From Nemertoderma westbladi (Eukaryota; Xenacoelomorpha; Nemertodermatida; Nemertodermatidae), in NCBI GenBank assembly GCA_032718475.1, contig JAUCBJ010006255.1, forward strand, positions 1-56,990: a stretch of DNA of 56,990 bases, read 5' to 3'. The notes beneath the pieces are model-generated. The model was not told the DNA's origin and made no database searches. It worked only from the letters and a program-made list of their open reading frames with translations. How positions within the stretch are numbered: the stretch's first letter is position 1; each line of letters opens with the position of its first letter. Made by a program: the position numbers and the translations under genes. Shown piece by piece: positions 19,496 through 28,983 of the stretch.

Positions 19496-22336
19496 TTAAC
19501 GGGTGTGGTGTGGTGTGGTGTGTTTGTCGGGGTGTGTGGTTGTGAAATGTGCCCCTACTGCATTATCATTCTTCTTATTCTTATTGCGGACTGCGTTGCG
19601 GTGTTTTGCAACCCGTTGTCTAATCCAGTCTCCGGTTTCTCCAATATAGATCTCCTTACACAGGTTGCAGGAGATCTGATATACTACATTACGCGTCGTA
19701 CATTTGTTTTTGAGACCATTATTACATGTGTAACAAACCACGTTCGGTAAGCTAGGGCATTTGGGTGGGACTGTGTTCGTTCTAATCAACAGGTCTTTGA
19801 TTTTAGGGCCAGTGGTTGATACTACCCGTATTGAGTTGTGGAAGGGTGATTGTCTAACTATTGAGTTGATTTTGCGTAGAATGTTCTCGTTAATGTAAGG
19901 TAATACCAGTGGGGTTAATGTTGGTCTACTAGTTCTCGTTCCCGTTCCCGTTCCCCCCCGTGTTGTCCCTGTGCCCCGGGCTTCTCGGGTGAGTCTACTA
20001 ATAACTAGAGGGGGGTAATCGTTGTTGTGGAGGGTGTTTATAATTGTGGACAGGCCCCGGGACTCCCCTTCAACGGTGGTGGCGTGGGTCACCGCGCGTC
20101 TCAGGGCGTTACGGGCGGTGTTCAGGATGGTACTCTTAGGGTGGGCGCTATTATAGTTTAACATAATACCAGCGTTCGATGGTTTCACAAAAAGTTCAAA
20201 ATCAATGTGTCCGTTGTTGTTTACCGTGGTTAGGACGTCTAGAAAAGATAGTTTATCGAACGAAAACTCCATCGTGTATTTAATGGTGTTGTGGCAAGTA
20301 TTCAGGTAATCGACAAAATTAACGAGTTCAGTTTCACCGTGTTTCCACGTCGCCCATCCGTCGTCATAGTAACGCCACCAACACTCTGGTGCTAGGTGGT
20401 AGTTACCTAACCATTTTAGTTCTTGTAAATAAATATACAATTGGGCGAAAGGTGCCGCTTTCTTGTTACCCATCCCTAGGCCTAACAATTGTCGGTAAAA
20501 TTTACCGTTGAAATGAAAGTAAGACAGTTCAGAACAAATCGATAAGATCCCATAAAAATCGGGAACAGTGATACCAAATAAATTGATCTCCTGTTGGTGC
20601 TGGGCTAAAAAATCTGTAATTAAATCGATTCCCTCGGGTACATTAATATTAGTATACATCGAAACGATGTCTAAGCTAAAAATGATGTCTCCGGGATCCA
20701 GGGGAGGTAGAGTTTTAACGCGTTGCATGAAGTCGAGGGTATCTTTTAGGCGGCTGGGGATGAGGTTGACGAGTTGTGTAAGAATTTGGCAGCAAACCCA
20801 CGCTAGCTTCTCCGAGGGGGATCCGATTCCCGATGAGATGGGCCGCATTGGGTTGTTCGCTTTATGATTCTTCGGATTTCCATATAACTGCGGTGCACAT
20901 GGTCTACTGTTAAGTAGACTAGCCACCTTGTAAGGGGTTTGTGATCGAGGAAGTAAATTCTTGATCCCATTGTTAACTCGTACACCCTCGGTACGGGTGG
21001 GGTTGCGGCGGAGTTGTTGGTACGCGGTTGTGTCACTGAGTATATCGTGTTCCATTTTGGTGATGTAACCTGGTTTATTGAATACTGCCAAACCGCCGGA
21101 TTTATCGGTTTTCTTTATAACGATGGTGTCACTCCTCTGCAGATCTTTCAGTGCTGTGGATTCAGTCTTCGTTAAACCCGAGGGGACTTCAGTTTTTGGT
21201 ACATGTTGTCGGTATGTTCGTATAATAGCGCTGCGGAGGTCGTCTAACTCGTAGTCGAGGCGTGGTGATGAGGTTGGAGGTTTAGTTCTGTGCACGTCGG
21301 GGAACGGGGTAAAGGGTAAACCGGGAAGTCGTTGCGGTTGCGGGGTGCTGGTTGGTTGGGGGGTGGTTAGCGGTTGAGTAGTGGTTGGTGTGTGGGCTGT
21401 TGTTAGTATTGGAGTGGGTTGTTGTGTTGTGCTCGTACGGAGTGTGGTGTTAGCCTGCAAAGTGGTTGGTCTCGTGATGGCCTCTCGCCATAGGGTGGCG
21501 TACGCGTGTCGTTGTATACCGATCTCGACGTCCGTCCATAGCTCGTCATTAACTTTACGAGGTAAGGCGAACTTCGGTCCTTTGCTGAGAAGGGGAACGG
21601 TTCCTACGGGGAACTTGGAGTTGGTCAGTATAGTGACTCGTTCTACCGGGTGGGAACTCGTTGGGTTCGCGGTCGCTGGGTGCGCAGGCGTTGGGTTTGC
21701 GTTCGTTGGGTTGGCGCTCGCAGTCGCTGGGTTCGCGTTCGTTGGGTTCGCACTCACGGTTGCTGGGTTCGCGTTCGTTGGGTTTGCGTTCACTGGGTTC
21801 GCGCTCGTTCCGTAAGCGGGCGTTGGGATCGCGTATGGGGGGTTTTTGGTCGCGCGGGTCGGCCCACTCAGGGTCGACGGGCTCAAATGCAGTAGTTTCA
21901 CCCTGTGTCGTGGTGATATGATGCGTGTGACTTGGTTGCGAATGTCAGTTTCCAAATTATGCATAGTGGAATGCATACTACCTTCTACCAGTGTTGTGTT
22001 GATGTATAGGCCTACTTTCTGTCGTAGATGTAGTAATCTGTTACGGGTCGACGCTAGAATAGCGTGTGTAGCTCGGATGGCTAGGCTTAACATTCTGTAT
22101 TTAAAATCATGAGATAACTTACTGAAACTTGGGTGCGCGATATTCCCAGATACTGCACATTGTACGAAATTCGGGAACTTATTCATATGGTGGCAGGTCA
22201 GAAGGAACCGGTTGTGTAGACTAAACCTCGCAAGTCTCTCTGTAGCTAGACATATTCCAAACAGGGCATGACGCTGGTCCGGCGGTAGTTGCATATTGCG
22301 AATAATAGTGCGCGCCCGGGTTACTGCTTCAATCAT
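19496..22336 (-). CDS. Penelope-like element protein: reverse transcriptase plus C-terminal GIY-YIG endonuclease
   Basis: A 946-residue ORF from ATG 22334-22336. The N-terminal 170 residues are a helical region of unknown role. Residues about 170-235 are an Asn-Pro-Thr-Ala-rich repeat (ANPTNANPAT units). LLSKGPKFALPRK near 255 is the conserved pre-RT block of Penelope elements. The RT has KKTDKSGGLAVFNK, RPISSGIGSPSEKLAW (about 495), SLDIVSMYTNI, LLGLGMGNKKAAPFAQLY, and the catalytic box RYYDDGW near 655, where canonical elements usually have YVDD. A cysteine cluster (VCYTCNNG, KC, ISCNLC) leads into the GIY-YIG nuclease VVYQISCNLCKEIYIGETG, then RVAKHRNAV (about 880-915). The protein would nick target DNA and prime reverse transcription. 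It has no internal stop. The ORF begins immediately at the pLTR border. Confidence 0.93.
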   Translation of the reverse strand: MIEAVTRARTIIRNMQLPPDQRHALFGICLATERLARFSLHNRFLLTCHHMNKFPNFVQCAVSGNIAHPSFSKLSHDFKYRMLSLAIRATHAILASTRNRLLHLRQKVGLYINTTLVEGSMHSTMHNLETDIRNQVTRIISPRHRVKLLHLSPSTLSGPTRATKNPPYAIPTPAYGTSANPVNANPTNANPATVSANPTNANPATASANPTNANPTPAHPATANPTSSHPVERVTILTNSKFPVGTVPLLSKGPKFALPRKVNDELWTDVEIGIQRHAYATLWREAITRPTTLQANTTLRTSTTQQPTPILTTAHTPTTTQPLTTPQPTSTPQPQRLPGLPFTPFPDVHRTKPPTSSPRLDYELDDLRSAIIRTYRQHVPKTEVPSGLTKTESTALKDLQRSDTIVIKKTDKSGGLAVFNKPGYITKMEHDILSDTTAYQQLRRNPTRTEGVRVNNGIKNLLPRSQTPYKVASLLNSRPCAPQLYGNPKNHKANNPMRPISSGIGSPSEKLAWVCCQILTQLVNLIPSRLKDTLDFMQRVKTLPPLDPGDIIFSLDIVSMYTNINVPEGIDLITDFLAQHQQEINLFGITVPDFYGILSICSELSYFHFNGKFYRQLLGLGMGNKKAAPFAQLYIYLQELKWLGNYHLAPECWWRYYDDGWATWKHGETELVNFVDYLNTCHNTIKYTMEFSFDKLSFLDVLTTVNNNGHIDFELFVKPSNAGIMLNYNSAHPKSTILNTARNALRRAVTHATTVEGESRGLSTIINTLHNNDYPPLVISRLTREARGTGTTRGGTGTGTRTSRPTLTPLVLPYINENILRKINSIVRQSPFHNSIRVVSTTGPKIKDLLIRTNTVPPKCPSLPNVVCYTCNNGLKNKCTTRNVVYQISCNLCKEIYIGETGDWIRQRVAKHRNAVRNKNKKNDNAVGAHFTTTHPDKHTTPHHTR

Positions 22337-22361
22337 GATACGTGAAAACCAAAATAGTATA

Positions 22362-22755
22362 GTATACTGTAGTTAGAATTCCCAATTTGTTTTTGTTTTT
22401 TGTAGTGTTTAGTTAGAATTCACACTGGTGCAATTTATATCCTACCAAATATTAGTGTTAAGTTGATTTCCCCATTTAGTTAGTTTATTTCTTATGTGCT
22501 TGTACACATGCTACGCGAAGGCCCACGCGACGTATGTATGAGTCATACAGGCCTACGAACCGGTACTGTTCACTTCACCTCGTGCAGTTCTCTGGGTAGT
22601 TAGGTATTTTCCATAGTCAGCTAGACAAAGGCCTGTAGGCCGAAATATTGCTGAGTTATAATAATTGGTTACTTGTGTGGTCTTTGTAATTTTACCTACT
22701 TGATTTAATTTATTAAATAATTTGAATATTTGTAAATTTGGTTTTCACGTATCAT
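22362..22755 (+). repeat. pLTR, upstream copy in inverted orientation
   Basis: The inverted partner of 18961-19354. It abuts the start codon of the ORF on one side and the target duplication (22756-22769) on the other. Any promoter for the element should lie here, but no TATA-type motif stands out. Confidence 0.9.
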
Positions 22756-22769
22756 GGTTAAATAAGAGT

Positions 22770-23733
22770 TTGATGTTATTGCTTGATGTTATTAACTTCT
22801 GATATTTACCGGTAGATAGATTACAGCACAATCAGTATAATGCTACGGACGACGGTGGAAACTGTGTGGCATCTACATTAACAATATAGCAAACTAGTGA
22901 ACATGTGATAATGGGTATATAAGTAAATATATGGAAAATACATTATACATACAGCCCTAACTACGTGAGTGGCCAACCAAGGGTTTGTCTTTTTGCCGTA
23001 TGTGTACGTATTTCAAATAGTTCCCGTAGCCTACCGTATGTGGGACGTATTTGCCCGTATTCAGGAAGCAGTATGCAGTAGTTGGTGTACTTGTTACCGC
23101 TAAAGCCTAAAGAGGTACTGTACCACAGTAGACCTACCTCAGTGTCAGTACCTGCTACCCTGGCCTATTTCAGTATTTATATACTATAGGCCTGAACTGC
23201 TGTGTTACTGCAGTAGGCCTACTGTGGGTTGTAAAATTATCTTATTATTCTGTTATTTATATTCATTAGTATTAAATCATTGAATTAATAGGGACTCTGC
23301 TAAAACTTAAAAACACCCACCACCTTGGCCTACATAACCCTGTTTCGTGTTGCCTGAGACCCGCTGCTTCGGAGTCCCACACGTTCCTCTCCCTAACCTT
23401 CCGCCGCTGCATACAAGGTTTCCCTCAGCGGTTACGGTGTGAGGGGGGCGCTATATTTAAACTACAGTAGGCCCTATGTCTTCGGCTGTACGATGCCCTT
23501 CCTACATTGATTGTCCCAGCCACTGAAGAAATAGTGAGAAGAGCTTTGCAAGTTTGAGTTGGAATACTGACAGGTACTAATCGGGCCATACAACTCGGAT
23601 TCTGACTGACTAATTTGTTACTAACTACTAGGCCCGTATGGGTATGCCTACACGTTGCCTAGTACTGGTGAGATGATTGGACTGGTTCCCAACTACAGTA
23701 TAATAGGCAATGTATGCCAAACAAAGAATGAGG
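22770..23733. other. Spacer with TAGGCCTA-rich sequence
   Basis: TAGGCCTA palindromes are frequent (for example near 23213). A GC-richer patch at 23340-23470 (GCCTGAGACCCGCTGCTTC and so on) has no recognisable product. No gene is called. Confidence 0.45.
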
Positions 23734-23742
23734 GAAGTCGAC

Positions 23743-23798
23743 GGGTGTAAACGTTGTGCCGACACTGTGCCGACAGTGTCGGCACAACGTTTACACCC
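23743..23798. mobile_element. 56-bp palindromic insert with perfect 9-bp target duplication
   Basis: Two 26-bp arms (GGGTGTAAACGTTGTGCCGA then CACTGT, and its exact complement) surround a 4-nt GCCG spacer. GAAGTCGAC flanks both sides (23734-23742 and 23799-23807). A 9-bp duplication fits Mutator-like (MULE) insertion best. This is essentially two TIRs with nothing between them. Confidence 0.88.
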
Positions 23799-23807
23799 GA
23801 AGTCGAC

Positions 23808-24741
23808 GACGAAGGTGCCAATTAGCCAATGCGTTAATCAACTGAGTCAATATTTCACGCTTGGAATAATTTCTAATAACAATTTCATAGTATCCCCCCC
23901 TCCCCATCTAGATAAATTTTTCTTTTAGATAAAATAATTAAATATTATCATAATATATTAATTATTTTATTTTATTACGGTAAGCGTATAATATTATATC
24001 AATAATATTAATATCTTAATATAAAATATTTAATATTAATAATTACGGAAAAATTTCCTTACACTTACAGGTCTTGCCTGACTCACGTCACATACTTAGA
24101 CCAGATGGTCCAAGTTTAGCCATAGTCTTTCCAAGCATTTATTAAATACATGATTCCATCTTGCAATCCACATCCAATCTACATGCAAATCAAGCCTTTG
24201 ACACATGTACTGTACATAAATAACAATAATAAAAAACCTATTAAAAACAGAACGTATGTTCTATGTTCTACGAATATATTTAAAATAAATTGCTATTCAT
24301 CTTAAAAGATTTAGGATCATTTCAAAAAGTTTTATATTAAGCACAAAAAAATAAATCATTTACCAAACTTCATGCGTTTTTCATTGAACCCAAAGCTGTC
24401 CTATCTATGTGATCTACTACAGAACAGGATATAACAATTTTAGCGCGATTAAGAGTAATGATATAGTAATAATATTTCAAATATGAAAAAATACAGAACA
24501 ATTAATAAGACAGTTCAAACAATGGCAATGAGCCAGTTAGTTGCTTGTAAATGAGTCAGTTAGTTACTTGTAAATGAGTCAGTTACAGTAGTTACTTATA
24601 AAATACTTTACAAACAAACATAATTATTTCGATCACTTCCCAACTAGCTGCCTATTTTAAAATTGTTTTTTCAAATAGAAAAATTGTGGTTTGTCAACTT
24701 TTAATATAAATATGTAGTATCATTTTCTAAATTATGTCAAA
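23808..24741. other. AT-rich spacer
   Basis: A very AT-rich patch at 23930-24060 and a three-fold degenerate GAGTCAGTTAGTTACTTGTAAA-type repeat near 24530-24600. No gene is seen. Confidence 0.5.
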
Positions 24742-27101
24742 ATCCGACAACACCCCCCCCCCCCCCTTAATGATAAGCAATTCCGCTTGAAACACAAATC
24801 CACACGAATTGCATTTTCGAGCACTAGACGTAGATCGAAGAATGATTTCCGGCCGGACCTTAAATTGACACACATTATCTGGCGGTTGTCTTCCTATTGG
24901 TGCTCGGCCGCCCCTGCGACACTTACCAGCACCAGGTTTTTTACCAGCCCCTGGACCCGAAACAGCCTTAGCAACATTAGAAATATTTCGCTTTGGAATG
25001 CAACCAGAGTCATTTGCATTTAAGGACTTTATTAGATTAGTCACCGTACCTGCATATAAGGCAGATGCTATGGCGTGGGAACATATTTAGTTTCCATTGT
25101 AACCCACGCAATCACAAATATACATAGCGCCGTGTTTAAGTTCTTTAAACTGTACATAATGAACTTTCCTCTCACTTCCTGAGCGAATAAAAACATCGCG
25201 TCCATGCCCACCGGCTACGAAACCATTCATATACAGATTGTTACCCTGCTGTATTATAGACTCAGCCAATGATCTTTCTAATCCAGAACTAACTAACGAA
25301 TCGCCAAGGTTTCTTGAAATGCTAGTAAATAAGCCACCACCACCCATTGATGTTGTCGGAACAGAGTTACCTGGTCCGGAAGCCGATCCAAATGAAGTGG
25401 AAACAGAGTTACCTGGTCCGGAAGCCGATCCAAATGAAGTGGAAACAGAGTTACCTGGTCCGGAAGCCAATCCAAAAGAAGTGGGAACAGAGTTACCTGG
25501 TCCGGAAGCCAATCCAAATGAAGTGGAAACAGAGTTACCTGGTCGGGAAGCCGATCCAAATGAAGTGGGAACAGAGTTACCTGGTCCGGAAGCCAATCCA
25601 AATGAAGTGGAAACAGAGTTACCTGGTCCGGAAGCCGATCCAAATGAAGTGGGAACAGAGTTACCTGCTCCGGAAGCCGATCCAAATGAAGTGGAAACAG
25701 AGTTACCTGGTCCGGAAGCCGATCCAAATGAAGTGGAAACAGAGTTACCTGGTCCGGAAGCCGATCCAAATGAAGTGGAAACAGAGTTACCTGGTCCGGA
25801 AGCCGATCCAAATGAAGTGGGAACAGAGTTACCTGGTCCGGAAGCCGATCCAAATGAAGTGGAAACAGAGTTACCTGGTCCGGAAGCCGATCCAAATGAA
25901 GTGGGAACAGAGTTACCTGGTCCGGAAGCCGATCCAAATGAAGTGGAAACAGAGTTACCTGGTCCGGAAGCCGATCCAAATGAAGTGGGAACAGAGTTAC
26001 CTGGTCCGGAAGCCGATCCAAATGAAGTGGAAACAGAGTTACCTGGTCTGGAAGCCAATCCAAATGAAGTGGGAACAGAGTTACCTGGTCCGGAAGCTGA
26101 TCCAAATGAAGTGGAAACAGAGTTACCTGGTTCGGAAACCGATCCAAATGAAGTGGAAACAGAGTTACCTGGTCCGGAAGCCGATCCAAATGAAGTGGGA
26201 ACAGAGTTACCTGGTCCGGAAGCCGATCCAAATGAAGTGGGAACAGAGTTACCTGGTCCGGAAGCTGATCCAAATGAAGTGGGAACATAATTACCTGGTC
26301 CAGAAGCCGATCCAAATGAAGTGGAAACAGAGTTACCTGGTCCGGAAGCCGATCCAAATGAAGTGGGAACACATGACACACCAAGTTAATATTGCAATGG
26401 TCTACAATAGTTGGGTATATAACATCGGTGAGGTAATCCAACAGACGACTATCCAAATCATCAGCGTAGCGACTGATAAAGATATTCCATTCCTCCGAGA
26501 GTGAGTCCGATAACACAAGACGGTTTATTTCTTGCTTTAGGTTGCTGATAATGGATCTGCCCGTACCACATTTACGGGATTTTTCTGCAATGTTCTCTAA
26601 AAGGTGTTCTAAACCACGAATATGAATAGCATAAGGAAATGTAGTACCCAGCGCCTTGTATATGGCCTCCTCTCCGTCCGTGCTGTAGTACATTAGATCT
26701 TTCTCGAGGGATGTACACCCTAATGGATATAATATGCGCTTATAAGAATTTTCCGACTTAGAAGGTATTAATCCCCCAGGCCCAATAATTGCTAGATTCC
26801 CTTCGAATATTGTGGATCTGTAAGTAGTGAAAAATCCACAACAGCAGTTACTAATATTAAACACAGTATCTGCTCCTAAGGGGAAGGCGTTGAAGCCAGA
26901 TACAAACGCAATAGTTTCCTCTAGCTGTTGGTCCGTATACAACTGGTAAAGAAAACCGGAATCTTGATAGACACATTCGCGTATAAATTTGTTGTTTCCC
27001 TCATGGGCTTTAAGGAGTATAATATTGGTATGTGGATCAATATCATTTATACGATATTTTAGATTTTTGACATGCGAAGCAGAAACGTTATTAGCCGTTA
27101 T
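24742..27101 (-). pseudogene. Decayed MULE-type transposase interrupted by a minisatellite
   Basis: The N-terminal part (27101 down to about 26370) reads NDIDPHTNIILLKAHEG, GADTVFNISNCC (first catalytic Asp region), FFTTYRSTIFEGN, and YYSTDGEEAIYKALGTTFPY then AIHIRGLEHLLENI, matching the TDGE-x-A...FP-x-AIHLRC-x-H signature of animal Mutator-like transposases. After the 42-bp array a different frame continues with GLFTSISRNLGDSLVSSG and ends in a SWIM zinc finger: ICDCVGYNGN, TAA at 25087-25089, then ICSHAIASAL in the same frame (CxC...CxH). A basic tail and CNSCG follow. The frameshift at the array and the nonsense codon make it a pseudogene. No ATG is visible at the 5' end. TIRs were not found. 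Confidence 0.82.
25363..26370 (-). repeat. 42-bp minisatellite, 24 tandem units inside the MULE gene
   Basis: 24 units of 42 bp; on the minus strand each encodes SFGSASGPGNSVST or SFGSASGPGNSVPT. Units differ by one to three bases. The S/P variants alternate through the middle (units about 8-14), suggesting an 84-bp higher-order expansion. Because 42 is divisible by three and the unit lacks stops in most frames, long open frames cross it on both strands; those are artefacts. The glycine-serine frame is the one continuous with the SWIM region, so it is probably the original coding frame. Confidence 0.95.
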
Positions 27102-27974
27102 TTATTGTTTATTTATTATTAGCCGAGAACAAACTAGAGTTGTGCTTCTTGTTAACTTCATTGGCAATGAGCTTTGGTTTTGCGTGGTAACTAAGCCCAG
27201 ATGCTAGCGTATCTTCAATGGCATCTAATGCATTAAAACATTAAAAATAAAAACATGTGACGGGATCCGAGAGGATCCCGGTTTATCCGGTGTTGTTTAC
27301 GTACGCGTCCACGCCATGTGAATGAAAATAGTTGTTGTTCTGATATCGTTAATGGTATAAAATTGAGATAACATAGGTACAATAGCAGATAGCACTAATG
27401 ATGGCTGCACAATAAATGACCAGTAATATGGTGACGGCGGTGACGGTCTTAACTGTCACCGTACTGCCGTGACTGTACTGGGTAAACTGAATGAATGAGC
27501 AAATGACACAACTGGTAAAATATATTGCACGGGTTGGCCATATTACTCAGTCGATGCCTTCCCCCCATTGGCTAATAGCTCACTTCTCACCCTCCCATCT
27601 CTCTGGGAGTACTTCCCCCCCGCTGCTGTCTCTCTCTCCCTCCCGGAGGTGTAACCTCTGACCCCCCGTTGTGCGTATGTCCTCTGGGGTTTCCCATCCC
27701 CATCTCATTGGGGTGACACGAGGTTGATTGGCAATCAACCTCGTGTTCCCAATATTGCTTAAGGCGCACTTTCCCACTTTATGGGGGTTGGTGTGGCGGA
27801 ATTGAATACGCTCACACTCCCCCCACTAAAGTGCGCTTCAATTCCGCTGTAAACTCGATCTACTATCGGGTGTGGGGTGGAGTTATTTTCTTGGAGTCGG
27901 CTTTCCAGGCCGCTCCCTATGGGTATGATAACGCTACCCATCTGACGTCTCGTGTCGAGCCAATTGTGGACTCT
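27102..27974. other. Spacer with several hairpins
   Basis: 27716-27746 is a perfect 15-bp inverted repeat around one base (ACACGAGGTTGATTG and its complement). GCGGAATTGAA near 27795 and TTCAATTCCGC near 27837 form another. GACGGGATCC...GGATCCCG near 27259-27282 resembles a motif at 18.82-18.85 kb. No gene is recognised. Confidence 0.55.
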
Positions 27975-28983
27975 CACACAATTTTAAAAGCTCTCCACTC
28001 TAACTCTAATCTCTCACTCTAACTCTCCTCTAACTCCACTCTAACTTCTCCGCTCGAACTCTGCTCTAACTCCGGTCTTACTCTCTCCCCACACCTGAAT
28101 CGCACTCTAACTTCTCTCTCGCCAACAGCTCCTCTCACTATCTCCTCTCTACTCTCTGCCACACCCTAAGGCCCTAATCTCTAGTGCTACCCCTGTGCTA
28201 TCATACTATCTAACTATCTAACTTACTAACTACTTACTATCTTCTAACTCTCTAGCTTACTAACTACCTACTATCTAAGATCTCTTAAGAGTCTCTTACT
28301 AACTCTACTAGCTCTAACTAGAACTCTCTAACTAAGTCTGCTCTGCTTACTACTTTCTACGTGGCGCTTGCGGTGCCCACAACCACTCTGCTTACTACTA
28401 ACTTCCGTCTACGTGCCCACAACCACTCTACTATCTGGCACCCTATGTGCCCGTCTCTACTACTCTACTACCTGGCACCCTATGTGCCCTCTCTACTACT
28501 CTACTACCTCTAACTCTACTACCTGGCACCCTATGTGCCCGTCTCTACTACTCTACTCTATCTACAGCTTACCCCCTTTACGTATCCTCGCCTGCATGTG
28601 ACGCTCCGAGTGCCGACAGAGTGGGTACGTTAATTATGTGAACTACTACTAACTCTTACTAACTCTACTAACTCTCTACTAACTCAACTAACTCTACTAC
28701 TAACTCTTACTAACTCTACTACTAACTTCTTGTGCCCGGCACCTCTTGTGCCTGGCACCCACCCTAATTAACATACCCTGCTCTTACATCAAACACGTCA
28801 TCACGCCCGTGCCCCACTTAGTTCAACGCATCCCCTGTACCGTGGCGCTTCCGGTGCCCACAACCTCTCTGCTCTACTAACTCTACTACCTCTACTTCCT
28901 CTAACTCTACTACCTCTACTCTGCTAACTACGTGGCGCTTAGGGTGCCCACAACTCCTCTGCTACTCTTACCAACTCTTCTAA
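27975..28983. repeat. 1-kb low-complexity CTAACT/CTACTA tract with embedded repeated motifs
   Basis: The plus strand is almost purine-free in long stretches, made of CTCTAACTCTACTA-type words. Embedded in it are three copies of GTGGCGCTT-NN-GGTGCCCACAA (28361, 28842, 28932) and three of CTGGCACCCTATGTGCCC (28435, 28472, 28523). It lies directly 3' of the Gag-like ORF. It might be a degenerate untranslated or LTR region, but I cannot show LTR pairs. Confidence 0.7.

Larger units (their letters stand above)
18936..22755 (-). mobile_element. Penelope-like retroelement with inverted pLTRs and 14-bp target duplication
   Basis: GGTTAAATAAGAGT occurs at 18922-18935 and 22756-22769, a perfect 14-bp target duplication enclosing 3820 bp. 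Read on the minus strand, the element has an inverted pLTR, one ORF directly abutting it, a 3' segment, a second pLTR, and then the first 25 bp of the ORF again (18936-18960 repeats 22311-22335). That partial tandem layout with terminal repeats in either orientation is characteristic of Penelope-like elements. All landmarks are intact, so the insertion is recent and possibly still competent. Confidence 0.93.

Noticed and set aside
19505-22112. Plus-strand ORFs opposite the Penelope gene (for example 21381-21815)
   Set aside because: Shadows of the Asn-Pro-rich repeat and RT coding strand.
25363-26370. CRISPR-like array
   Set aside because: The units are contiguous tandem copies without unique spacers, in a eukaryotic transposon gene.
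25238-26504. Long plus-strand ORFs (350 and 385 codons) and the 549-codon minus frame through the array
   Set aside because: They are produced by a 42-bp unit without stops in several frames. Only the sequences outside the array show protein signatures, and those are on the minus strand.
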